Below are positions 6,012 to 13,668 of a stretch of DNA of 18,531 nt, piece by piece. The stretch is from assembly GCA_005883295.1 (NCBI GenBank), contig VAWV01000220.1, positions 1 to 18,531 on the forward strand. Direction: 5' to 3'. Under the pieces are notes generated by a model, which saw only the letters and a program-made list of their open reading frames with translations, searched no databases and was not told the origin of the DNA. The position numbers and the translations under genes are program-made. The first letter of the stretch is position 1. Each line of letters starts with the position of its first letter. Origin of the DNA: Actinomycetota bacterium (GTDB lineage Bacteria; Actinomycetota; Thermoleophilia; Solirubrobacterales; Thermoleophilaceae).

Positions 6012-8609
6012 TTGATCACGGAACACGCGCAGGACGCGCGGCGTTCGTGCGCATCGTCGCGTCCGTATGTCAGGGGGAAGTTCCTCCTGCGGGAACAGGA
6101 GAAGATCTTCATCAAGGGCGCGACCTACGGGACGTTCCGCCCTGACGATTCCGGCTGCGATTACCCCGATCCGGCGGTCGTAGAAGCCGACTTCGCGGCG
6201 ATGGCTCGGAACGGGCTGAACTCGCTGCGCACCTACACGGTCCCGCCGCGCTGGCTGCTGGACGCCGCTGAGCGGCATGGCCTGATGGTGATGGTCGGGC
6301 TGCCCTGGGAGCAGCACGTGACCTTCCTCGACGAGCGCGAGCGCGCCAGGTCGATCGAGCGGCGGATCCGCGAGGGTGTGCGGGCGTGCGCCGGCCACCC
6401 TGCGGTGCTCGCGTACGCGATCGGCAACGAGATCCCGGCGTCGATCGTTCGCTGGCACGGCCGCGGCCCCGTCGAGCGCTTCCTGCGCCGCCTCTACCGG
6501 GCCGCCAAGCAGGAGGACCCCGAGGGCCTCGTCACCTACGTCAACTTCCCCTCGACGGAGTACCTCGAGCTTCCCTTCCTCGACTTCGTCACGTTCAACG
6601 TCTACCTCGAGGCGGAGCGGACCCTCACCGCCTACCTGGCGCGGCTCCAGAACATCGCTGGCGACAGGCCGCTCGTGATGGCCGAGATCGGCCTGGACAG
6701 CCGGCGGAACGGCCAGGACGTCCAGGCGAAGGCGCTCGACTGGCAGATCCGGACCGCTTTCGAGGCCGGCTGCTCGGGCGCGTTCCTGTTCGCCTGGACC
6801 GACGAATGGCATCGCGGCGGCTTCGATATCGACGACTGGGACTTCGGCCTCACCGACCGCGATCGCCGTCCGAAGCCGGCGCTCGACGCCGCCCGGGATG
6901 CGTTCGCCCATGTGCCATTCAACGGCCGCTTCGACTGGCCGTCGGCGTCGGTGGTCGTCTGCACCTACAACGGGGCGGCCACGCTCGACGACTGCCTCGC
7001 CGGCGTCGCGGCGCTGGACTACCCGGACTTCGAGGTGATCGTGGTCTGCGACGGCTGCGGGGACGAGAGCGCCGAGATCGCCCGCCGCTACGGCGCGCGG
7101 GTGGTGGAGACGCCGAACCGCGGGTTGAGCAGCGCGCGCAACAGCGGGCTCGCGGTGGCCTCCGGCGAGATCGTGGCGTACTGCGACGACGACGCTCGCC
7201 CCGATCCGCACTGGCTGCGCTACCTGGCCCACGCCTTCCTCACCACTGATCACGTCGGGATCGGCGGACCGAACATCGCGCCGCCGGGGGACGGCCCGAT
7301 CGCCGACTGCGTGGCGAACACGCCCGGCGGGCCGATCCACGTCCTCCTGTCGGACCGCGAGGCCGAGCACATCCCCGGCTGCAACAGCGCGTTCCGGAGG
7401 GAGGCGCTCGAGGCGATCGACGGCTGGGACCCCCGCTTCCGGACAGCCGGCGACGACGTCGATCTCTGCTGGCGCCTACAGGAGAAGGGCTGGACGCTCG
7501 GGTTCAGCCCGTCCGCGCTCGTCTGGCACCACAGGCGGAACTCGATCCGCGCCTTCTGGCGCCAGCAGAAGGGCTACGGCCGGGCGGAGGCGCTGCTCGA
7601 GGCGAAGTGGCCCGAGCGCTACACCCGCGCGGGCCACCTGTGGTGGGCCGGGCGGATGTACGGGCGCGGGCTGATCCGCCCGCCGTACCTCAGGCAGCGG
7701 GTCTATCACGGCAGCTGGGGCCTGGGTCTCTTCCAGACGCTCTACCGGCCGTCGCCAGGAACGCTTGCCTCGCTCCCGCTGATGCCGGAGTGGTACCTGC
7801 TGATCGCGGTGCTCGCCGGGCTCTCGGCGCTCGGACTCCTGTGGTCGCCGCTCCTGGCGGCGGTGCCACTGCTCGTCGCGGCGGTCGTGGCCGTGCTCGC
7901 TCAGGCGGCAAAGAGCGCGGTGCACGCGGCGTTCCCGGCGCCGCGACGATCGCTCCTGGCACGGGTCGCTCTGCGCACGCTCACCGCCTCCCTGTACCTG
8001 ATGCAGTCCTTCGCCCGCCTCTGGGGCCGGCTCGCGCACGGCCTGTCGCCCTGGCGCATGCGCGCGCGTCCGGCCCTCAGGCACCCCCTCCCACGCACGC
8101 TCACGCGCTGGGAGGAGTACTGGCGCTCGCCCGCCGATCGCCTCCAGGCGATCGAGACGACCCTGGGCGAGGAGGGAACGGTCACCCGCCGGGGCGGGGA
8201 CTTCGACCGCTGGGACCTGGAGGCCCGCGCCGGCGCTTTAGCCTCCGTGCGCACCCGCCTCGCGGTCGAGGAGCATGGCGGCGGCAGACAGCTCTGGCGC
8301 CTTCGCTGCTGGCCGCGCCTTTCGGGCGCCGGGTTGCTGACACTGCTCTCGCTCACGGGGCTCTCGGCTGCGGCCGGGCTCGCGGGCGCGGTTCCGGCCG
8401 CGGCCGTGCTCGGTGCCCTCGCCGTGAGCGGTGCCGTGCGTTCGCTGCTCGAGTGCTCCGCAGCGACCGCCGCGGTGGCCAGCGCGTTCGAGGTTCGGGA
8501 GGTCCGCTGGCGCTCCTCGATCGTCCGTGATCTGGTGGCCCTCGACTCGGCCCGCGCGCCGGCCGAGGAGCCGGCCACGCTCACGCCGGCGGGGGAGCGT
8601 GCGCCATGA
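6012..8609 (+). CDS. Fusion of a glycoside-hydrolase-like TIM barrel with a GT2 glycosyltransferase
   Basis: An 865-aa multidomain protein. Residues ~30-302 form a (beta/alpha)8 domain of GH2/GH5 type: FIKGATYGTF (33-42), AIGNEIP with Glu140 as likely acid/base, VMAEIGLDS with Glu225 as likely nucleophile, and FAWTDEWHRGG (260-270). Residues ~312-540 are a GT2 domain: VVVCTYNGAATLDDCL, ARNSGLAVASGEIVAYCDDD with the metal-binding acidic cluster near 392-394, and AGDDVDLCWRLQEKGW as the acceptor-side acidic motif. A hydrophobic region follows (593-632). A C-terminal domain (~725-840) begins GGDFDRWDLEARAGALASVR and contains another long hydrophobic stretch (770-825). There is no signal peptide, so both catalytic domains probably face the cytoplasm. 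The start is TTG with GAGG 5 nt upstream. The gene is first in the operon, and its stop overlaps the next start by 4 nt. Donor, acceptor and the role of the hydrolase domain are unknown. Confidence 0.87.
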   Translation: MITEHAQDARRSCASSRPYVRGKFLLREQEKIFIKGATYGTFRPDDSGCDYPDPAVVEADFAAMARNGLNSLRTYTVPPRWLLDAAERHGLMVMVGLPWEQHVTFLDERERARSIERRIREGVRACAGHPAVLAYAIGNEIPASIVRWHGRGPVERFLRRLYRAAKQEDPEGLVTYVNFPSTEYLELPFLDFVTFNVYLEAERTLTAYLARLQNIAGDRPLVMAEIGLDSRRNGQDVQAKALDWQIRTAFEAGCSGAFLFAWTDEWHRGGFDIDDWDFGLTDRDRRPKPALDAARDAFAHVPFNGRFDWPSASVVVCTYNGAATLDDCLAGVAALDYPDFEVIVVCDGCGDESAEIARRYGARVVETPNRGLSSARNSGLAVASGEIVAYCDDDARPDPHWLRYLAHAFLTTDHVGIGGPNIAPPGDGPIADCVANTPGGPIHVLLSDREAEHIPGCNSAFRREALEAIDGWDPRFRTAGDDVDLCWRLQEKGWTLGFSPSALVWHHRRNSIRAFWRQQKGYGRAEALLEAKWPERYTRAGHLWWAGRMYGRGLIRPPYLRQRVYHGSWGLGLFQTLYRPSPGTLASLPLMPEWYLLIAVLAGLSALGLLWSPLLAAVPLLVAAVVAVLAQAAKSAVHAAFPAPRRSLLARVALRTLTASLYLMQSFARLWGRLAHGLSPWRMRARPALRHPLPRTLTRWEEYWRSPADRLQAIETTLGEEGTVTRRGGDFDRWDLEARAGALASVRTRLAVEEHGGGRQLWRLRCWPRLSGAGLLTLLSLTGLSAAAGLAGAVPAAAVLGALAVSGAVRSLLECSAATAAVASAFEVREVRWRSSIVRDLVALDSARAPAEEPATLTPAGERAP

Positions 8610-9517
8610 CGCGCCTCGCATTGCGCGACTGCACGTTCGAGGTGCTCGCGAGCGAGCCCAACCCGGCGGAGAGCACGTTCCCGAGCGAGATCCTCACCTG
8701 CCGGACGCCCGACGGGCGGACCCTGACCCTTTTCCACAAGCGTGCGGGCGGCACCGGGCACGAGTGTCACGGCCACCGGCGCGGGATCGGGTACGAGGCG
8801 GCGGTCTACGAGCGCGTGCTCGAGCTGATCGGGATGTCCACGCCGGCGTTCCACGGCGGCGAGAACGGCGGCGACGGCGACGCGTGGCTCCTGATCTCGC
8901 ACCTCCCCGGCGCCGAGCGCATCGACCGCATCGAGCACGGCGACGAGGCGGTCGTGCACGCGGCGGCCTGGATCGGGCGCTTCCACGCGGCCGCCGAGCG
9001 GCTGCCCGGGGACGCGCTCGCGACGCTCCACCGCTACGACGCCGAGTACTACCGGGGCTGGTCGCGCCGGACGCTGGACTACGTGGAGGACGGCGAGCGC
9101 CGCTTCCCATGGCTCGCGGAGCTCTGCCGCGCGTTCGAGGAGAGGTGTGCGCCCGCGCTCGCCGCGGCACCGGTTACGGCGATCCACGGCGAGTTCTATC
9201 CCCGCAACGTCCTGATCCGCGGCTCGGACGTGCACCCCATCGACTGGGAGTCCGCGGCCCTCGCGTCGGGCGAGATCGACCTCGTGGCGCTGATCGACGG
9301 CTGGGACGAGTCGCACGATCGCGCGCTCTCGGCCTATGTCGACGAGCGCTTCGACGGGCGTGCGCCCGACGCGTTCGAGCGCCGCTGCGACGCGGCCCGC
9401 CTCTACCTCGGCTTCCGCTGGCTGGGCGACCGGCCCTACTGGACGAACCTCGACAGCTCCGAATACGAGTTCCGCGCGCTGCGCGCCACCGCTCGGAGGA
9501 TGGAGCTCCTGCCGTGA
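8606..9517 (+). CDS. Phosphotransferase of the aminoglycoside/choline kinase (APH) fold
   Basis: A 303-aa protein-kinase-like small-molecule kinase. The C-terminal lobe has the catalytic loop AIHGEFYPRNVLIRG (193-206) and the metal-binding PIDWESAALASGEIDLVALI (211-230), as in APH enzymes (HGD....N and D-x-E). Glu196 replaces the usual aspartate of HGD; Asn201 and Asp213 are kept. The N-terminal lobe (LTLFHKRAGG with Lys45, then GIGYEAAVYERVLE with Glu64) could supply the ATP-binding lysine and its glutamate partner. ATG overlaps the previous stop (ATGA), and the stop overlaps the next start (GTGA), so it is embedded in the operon. The context suggests phosphorylation of a sugar, lipid-head-group or pathway intermediate rather than antibiotic resistance. 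If the Asp-to-Glu change weakens catalysis it could be regulatory; that is inference. Confidence 0.8.
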   Translation: MTRLALRDCTFEVLASEPNPAESTFPSEILTCRTPDGRTLTLFHKRAGGTGHECHGHRRGIGYEAAVYERVLELIGMSTPAFHGGENGGDGDAWLLISHLPGAERIDRIEHGDEAVVHAAAWIGRFHAAAERLPGDALATLHRYDAEYYRGWSRRTLDYVEDGERRFPWLAELCRAFEERCAPALAAAPVTAIHGEFYPRNVLIRGSDVHPIDWESAALASGEIDLVALIDGWDESHDRALSAYVDERFDGRAPDAFERRCDAARLYLGFRWLGDRPYWTNLDSSEYEFRALRATARRMELLP

Positions 9518-11427
9518 GGCGGCTGCTGCGCCTGCTGCGCTACGTGCGCCCCCACTGGCGAGGGCTCGTGGGCGTGCTCGGCACGATGGGACTCTCCACT
9601 GCGATCGGGCTGCTCGAGCCGTGGCCGATCAAGCTCTTCGTGGACAACGTGGTGGGCAACAAGCCGTGGCCGCACTGGCTCCAGAGCGTGCTGAACGTCC
9701 TGCCCGGCTCCGGGGGCAAGCGCGGCCTGATGCTCTGGATCGCGATCACGACCGTGTTCCTGTTCCTGCTCGGCACGCTCGCGGGGATGCTCAACTCGCT
9801 GGTCACGACCACGGTGAGCCAGCGCATGACGCTGCGGCTGGGAGGCGACCTGTTCGCGCACCTCCAGAAGCTCTCGCCGCTGTTCCACCACCGCCGCCCG
9901 CTCGGCGACACGATCGCGCGCGTGACGGGCGACCCCTCGTGCGTGTCGATCCTGGTGATCGACGGGGTCGTCCCCCTCGTCCACTCGGTGGTCCTGATCG
10001 CCGCGATGTTCTCGATCATCTGGGCGCTGCAGTCGACGCTGGCGCTGATCGGGCTCGCGGTCGCGCCGTTCCTGATCCTCAGCATGAAGCTGTTCGGTGG
10101 GCGGATGAAGCACCGCAGCCGCTCGCAGCGCGACTACGAGGGGGTCATGATGAACGTGGTCGAGCGCACGCTCTCGGCGATCCCGGTGGTGCAGTCATTC
10201 ACCCGCGAGGACGTGGAGAACCGGCGCTACGTGGAGACGGGCAACCACTTGGTCCACGCCTACCGACGCTCGATCTTCATGAGCATGTGGTTCAAGCTGG
10301 CCATCGGCACCGTGACCACGGTCGGCACAGGCGCCGTCCTCTACGTAGGAGGGACCTACGTGCTCGACGGGAAGATGACGGCGGGGAGCGTGTTGGTGTT
10401 CCTCGCCTACCTGGGCGCGCTCTACGACCCGCTCCACTCGGTCACCTACACGTCGTCGACGCTTCAGTACGCGGCCGCGCAGGCGGATCGGGTGATGGAG
10501 ATCATGGAGACCGAGATCGACCCAGCCGACTCGCCCGACGCGGTGGACATGACGGTGCGCGGCGACATCCGCTTCGAGGACGTGAGCTTCGCGTATGAGC
10601 CGGATACCCCGGTGCTGCAGCACGTCTCGCTCGAGGCACATCCGGGCGAGGTCGTGGCGATCGTCGGGCCGACCGGCGCCGGCAAGACGACGCTGGTGAA
10701 CATGCTCATACGTTTCTTCGACCCGCAGTCCGGGCGGATCACGATGGATGGCCGCGACCTTCGCGACATCCGGCTGAAGTCGCTGCGGACCCAGGTGGCG
10801 ATGGTCCTCCAAGACCCCTTCATCTTCCCGATGACGGCCGCCGAGAACATCGCCTACGGGCGGCCCGACGCCACGCGGGAGGAGGTCGAGGCGGCCGCCC
10901 GGGCGGCGAACGCCCACGAGTACATCTCCGCGCTCCCCGAGGGATACGAAACGGTGATCGGCGAGCGCGGCGGCACGCTGTCGGGAGGGGAGAAGCAACG
11001 CCTCTCGATCGCGCGCGCCTTCCTGAAGGACGCGCCGGTCCTGATCCTCGACGAGCCCACCTCGGCCCTCGACGCGTTCACCGAGTCGATGCTCATGGAC
11101 GCCCTGGGCCGGCTGATGAAGGGCCGCGTCACGTTCATCATCGCCCACCGCCTCTCCACAATCCGCGAGGCCGACCGCATAGTGGTGATCGACCACGGGC
11201 GGATCGTCGAGACGGGCACCCACGAGGAGCTCCTCGCGCAGGGCGGGCTCTACTCCGGCCTCTACCGGCGGCAGATGGAGATCGCCGACCACGACCCCCT
11301 GGAGATCGTGGAGGAGGACGTGGAGGAGGCGCTGGCGTCCGGGAACGGGCACCCCGAGGCCGCGAGCAACGGCCACGTGGAGGCGTCCAACGGCCACGTG
11401 GAGACGGGCGAGAGGGAGCCGGCGTGA
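9514..11427 (+). CDS. MsbA-like ABC exporter (fused permease and ATPase)
   Basis: A 637-aa half-transporter: an N-terminal membrane domain of about six hydrophobic helices (residues ~15-320) and a nucleotide-binding domain (~345-580). Motifs: Walker A GPTGAGKT (385-392), Q-loop MVLQDPFIFP, signature LSGGEKQR (489-496), Walker B VLILDEPTSALD with Asp513 and Glu514, and switch His545 in IIAHRLSTI. All key residues are present, so it should work as a homodimer. The GTG at 9514 overlaps the upstream stop by 4 nt; the same frame is open much further upstream but reads non-natural sequence there. The acidic C-terminal tail ends in repeats of SNGHVEA type. Among glycosyltransferases, the likely cargo is a glycolipid or oligosaccharide-linked product moved across the cytoplasmic membrane. 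Peptide or drug export is possible but less fitting. Confidence 0.93.
   Translation: MRRLLRLLRYVRPHWRGLVGVLGTMGLSTAIGLLEPWPIKLFVDNVVGNKPWPHWLQSVLNVLPGSGGKRGLMLWIAITTVFLFLLGTLAGMLNSLVTTTVSQRMTLRLGGDLFAHLQKLSPLFHHRRPLGDTIARVTGDPSCVSILVIDGVVPLVHSVVLIAAMFSIIWALQSTLALIGLAVAPFLILSMKLFGGRMKHRSRSQRDYEGVMMNVVERTLSAIPVVQSFTREDVENRRYVETGNHLVHAYRRSIFMSMWFKLAIGTVTTVGTGAVLYVGGTYVLDGKMTAGSVLVFLAYLGALYDPLHSVTYTSSTLQYAAAQADRVMEIMETEIDPADSPDAVDMTVRGDIRFEDVSFAYEPDTPVLQHVSLEAHPGEVVAIVGPTGAGKTTLVNMLIRFFDPQSGRITMDGRDLRDIRLKSLRTQVAMVLQDPFIFPMTAAENIAYGRPDATREEVEAAARAANAHEYISALPEGYETVIGERGGTLSGGEKQRLSIARAFLKDAPVLILDEPTSALDAFTESMLMDALGRLMKGRVTFIIAHRLSTIREADRIVVIDHGRIVETGTHEELLAQGGLYSGLYRRQMEIADHDPLEIVEEDVEEALASGNGHPEAASNGHVEASNGHVETGEREPA
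11368..11403 (+). repeat. Short tandem repeat in the ABC exporter tail
   Basis: The 15-nt sequence AACGGCCACGTGGAG occurs at 11368-11382 and again at 11389-11403 (21-nt period). It encodes two copies of SNGHVE, with a third, diverged NGHPE just before. It is a low-complexity C-terminal tail after the ATPase domain and probably disordered. Confidence 0.8.
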
Positions 11428-12536
11428 CCGCGGCGAGCGTCGTCATAGCGAACTACAACTACGCCCGCTTCCTGCCGCAGGCCATCGACAGCGCCCTCGG
11501 GCAGACGCTCCCGGGGACCGAGGTCGTGGTCGTGGACGACGGCTCGACCGACGAGTCGCGGGAGATCGTCGCGGCGTACGGTGACGAGATCCGCTCCGTG
11601 CTGAAGCCGAACGGCGGCCACGCCTCGGCGCTCAACGCGGGCTTCGCGGCGAGCCACGGCGAGATCGTGTGCTTCATCGACGCGGACGACATGCTGCTGC
11701 CGGGCGCGATGGAAGCGGCGGCGGGCGCGCTCGAGCCAGGCGTGGCCAAGGTCCACTGGGCGATGTGGGAGGTCGACTCCGACGGCGAGCGGACAGGGGC
11801 CCTGATGCCGGAGGACCCGCTGTGCGAAGGCGACCTGCGCGAGGTCGTGGCGGCACGCGGACCGAGCCCGCGCGACCACGGCAATCCGCCCTGCAGCGGC
11901 AACGCCTACAGCCGCACCTGCCTCGAGGCGATCATGCCGGTCCCGCAGCGCTTCCGGCGTGGCACCGACGCCTACCTGTTCGAGCTGGCCCCCTTCTTCG
12001 GGCGGATCGCGAGGCTCCCGGAGCCGCAGGGCCTGTACCGCGTCCACGGCGTCAACGACTTCGTCAGCATGTCGTACCGCGAGCGCCTCGCGTTCGCGAT
12101 CGAGCTGCACGGCGCCCTCTGCGAGGAGGTCGCGGCCACCTGCCGCAGGAACGGGATCGACGTCGATCCCGACGGCTGGCGCGAGGACCGGTGGCTGCGC
12201 GAGCTCGCGTCATTCGCCGAGGTGGTCGACGACGCGCTGCCCGCGGGCGAGCCGTTCATCCTCGCGGACGAGGGGCAGCTGCCGATGGACGCCGACGCGC
12301 AGGAGCGGACGATCCCGTTTCCCGAGCGGGACGGCGTCTACTGGGGCCGCCCCGTGGACGACGCCGCCGCCGTGGCCGAGCTCGAGCGCCTCAAGCACCG
12401 GGGGCTCCGTTTCATCGTGTTCGCGTGGCCGGCCTTCTGGTGGCTGGATCACTACGCCGGGCTCAGCCGGCACCTGAATCGGCACGGCAAGCTGACCTTC
12501 CGCGACGACAAGGCGATCGTCTTCGCACTCGACTGA
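11424..12536 (+). CDS. GT2 glycosyltransferase with C-terminal module (paralogue 1)
   Basis: A 370-aa family 2 glycosyltransferase. The GT-A fold is clear: VVIANYNYARFLPQAIDSAL (6-25), EVVVVDDGSTDESREIV (33-49), KPNGGHASALNAGFAASHGE (61-80) and the DXD region CFIDADDMLLPGAM (83-96; Asp86, Asp88). A middle region contains SGNAYSRTCLEAIMPVP and LYRVHGVND. The last ~95 residues form a separate module with IPFPERDGVYWG (297-308) and FIVFAWPAFWWLDHY (330-344), shared with the next gene. No membrane segment or signal peptide is seen. GTG overlaps the exporter stop by 4 nt. It probably adds a sugar to a cytoplasmic acceptor that the neighbouring enzymes extend. Donor and linkage are unknown. Confidence 0.88.
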   Translation: MTAASVVIANYNYARFLPQAIDSALGQTLPGTEVVVVDDGSTDESREIVAAYGDEIRSVLKPNGGHASALNAGFAASHGEIVCFIDADDMLLPGAMEAAAGALEPGVAKVHWAMWEVDSDGERTGALMPEDPLCEGDLREVVAARGPSPRDHGNPPCSGNAYSRTCLEAIMPVPQRFRRGTDAYLFELAPFFGRIARLPEPQGLYRVHGVNDFVSMSYRERLAFAIELHGALCEEVAATCRRNGIDVDPDGWREDRWLRELASFAEVVDDALPAGEPFILADEGQLPMDADAQERTIPFPERDGVYWGRPVDDAAAVAELERLKHRGLRFIVFAWPAFWWLDHYAGLSRHLNRHGKLTFRDDKAIVFALD

Positions 12537-13663
12537 TGCGCGCGACCATCGTCATCGACAACTGCAACTACGCCCGCTTCCTGCCGGAGGCGATCGAGAG
12601 CGCTCTAGCTCAGACGTTTGCGGGCACCGAGGTGGTGGTCGTGGACGACGGCTCGACCGACGGCTCCCGCGAGGTGATCGGCTCCTACGGCGACCGGATC
12701 CGGCCCGTTCTGAAGGACAACGGCGGCCAGACCTCGGCCTTCAACGCCGGGCTCGCGGCGGCCGGCGGCGAGGTGGTCTGCTTCCTCGACTCCGACGACC
12801 TGCTGGCCCCGGAGGCCATGGAGCGGGCGGTCGTCGCCATCGAGTCTCGGGGGGCGGTGAAGTGCCACTGGCTGCTGCGCACGGTCGATGTCGACGGCCG
12901 GCCAACCGGCGATCGCCTGCCCCACGGCGAGCTCGGCGACGGCGAGCTGCGCGACGGCGTCCTGGCGGGCGGGCCCGAGAGCTACCCCACGCCGCCGACC
13001 AGCGGCAACGCCTGGTCGCGCGAGTTCCTCGACGAGGTCATGCCGTTGCCCGAGATCGAGGGCCGGCACGGCGTGGGCAGCGCCAGCGCCGACGCCTACC
13101 TCTCGGACGTCGCCCCGGTGTTCGGGCCCGTCGCCCGGATCGACGAGGAGCTCGGCTCGTACCGCCTGCACGGCGGCAACGACTACTCGAGCCTCGGCTT
13201 CGAGGAGAAGCTGCGCCGTGACCTGTGGTGCTATGACGACCGCTGCGAGCGGCTGGCGGACTGGTGCGCGCGCCTGGGTCTCGCGGCCGACCCCGAGGTC
13301 TGGCGCGGGCAGTCGTGGCTTCATAGCTTCGTCACCGCGCGTGAGGAGCTGAGCGCGACGCTGCCGGAGAGTGCCGCGCTCCTCCTGGTAGACGGTCAGG
13401 GCGTGGGGAAGGAGGTGGCCCCGGGCCGCCGCATCCTGCCCTTCCTGGAGCGCGACGGTCAGTACTGGGGCGCCCCGGAAGACGGCCGGACAGCGGTCCG
13501 CGAGCTGGAGCGCATGCGCACCGAGGGCGCGGACTTCATCGCCTTCGCCTGGCCCGCGATGTGGTGGCTCGACTGCTATCCGGAGCTCGAGCGGCACCTC
13601 GCCGACCGCTTCCCGCGAGTTCTCGACAACGAGCGCCTGGTGGCGTTCGACCTGAGGGGTTGA
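12536..13663 (+). CDS. GT2 glycosyltransferase with C-terminal module (paralogue 2)
   Basis: A 375-aa family 2 glycosyltransferase, clearly a tandem paralogue of the preceding gene. It has VIDNCNYARFLPEAIESALA (6-25), EVVVVDDGSTDGSREVI (32-48), DNGGQTSAFNAGLAAAGGE (61-79) and CFLDSDDLLAPEAM (82-95; DSD 85-87). SGNAWSREFLDEVMPLP and SYRLHGGNDYSS correspond to the same positions in paralogue 1. The C-terminal module is repeated too, with ILPFLERDGQYWG (300-312) and FIAFAWPAMWWLDCY (334-348). The start is the ATG of a TGATG overlap with the upstream stop; the much longer open frame upstream is a shadow of paralogue 1. Differences are concentrated in the middle region, suggesting a different acceptor or sugar. 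Confidence 0.88.
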   Translation: MRATIVIDNCNYARFLPEAIESALAQTFAGTEVVVVDDGSTDGSREVIGSYGDRIRPVLKDNGGQTSAFNAGLAAAGGEVVCFLDSDDLLAPEAMERAVVAIESRGAVKCHWLLRTVDVDGRPTGDRLPHGELGDGELRDGVLAGGPESYPTPPTSGNAWSREFLDEVMPLPEIEGRHGVGSASADAYLSDVAPVFGPVARIDEELGSYRLHGGNDYSSLGFEEKLRRDLWCYDDRCERLADWCARLGLAADPEVWRGQSWLHSFVTAREELSATLPESAALLLVDGQGVGKEVAPGRRILPFLERDGQYWGAPEDGRTAVRELERMRTEGADFIAFAWPAMWWLDCYPELERHLADRFPRVLDNERLVAFDLRG

Positions 13664-13668
13664 GCGGG

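Noticed and set aside
5853..7370. 505-codon minus-strand ORF opposite the GH-GT2 fusion gene
   Set aside because: The translation is a low-complexity Arg/Val/Ala/Gly-rich mix with no recognisable motif, while the plus strand has clear GH and GT motifs at the same place. Long antisense ORFs are expected at this GC content.
7901..9316. 471-codon minus-strand ORF opposite the end of the fusion gene and the kinase gene
   Set aside because: Arg/Pro/Ala-rich with no motif; the plus strand carries two coupled genes with catalytic motifs.
8431..9513. Upstream extension of the ABC exporter reading frame to a 998-aa protein
   Set aside because: The extra sequence is Arg-rich and unlike any protein, and the frame there is occupied by the kinase gene in another frame. 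The GTG at 9514 with its 4-nt overlap is the natural start.
11669..12535. Upstream extension of the second GT2 gene to 664 aa
   Set aside because: The extension is a shadow of the first GT2 gene. The ATG at 12536 begins directly with the first strand of the GT2 fold.
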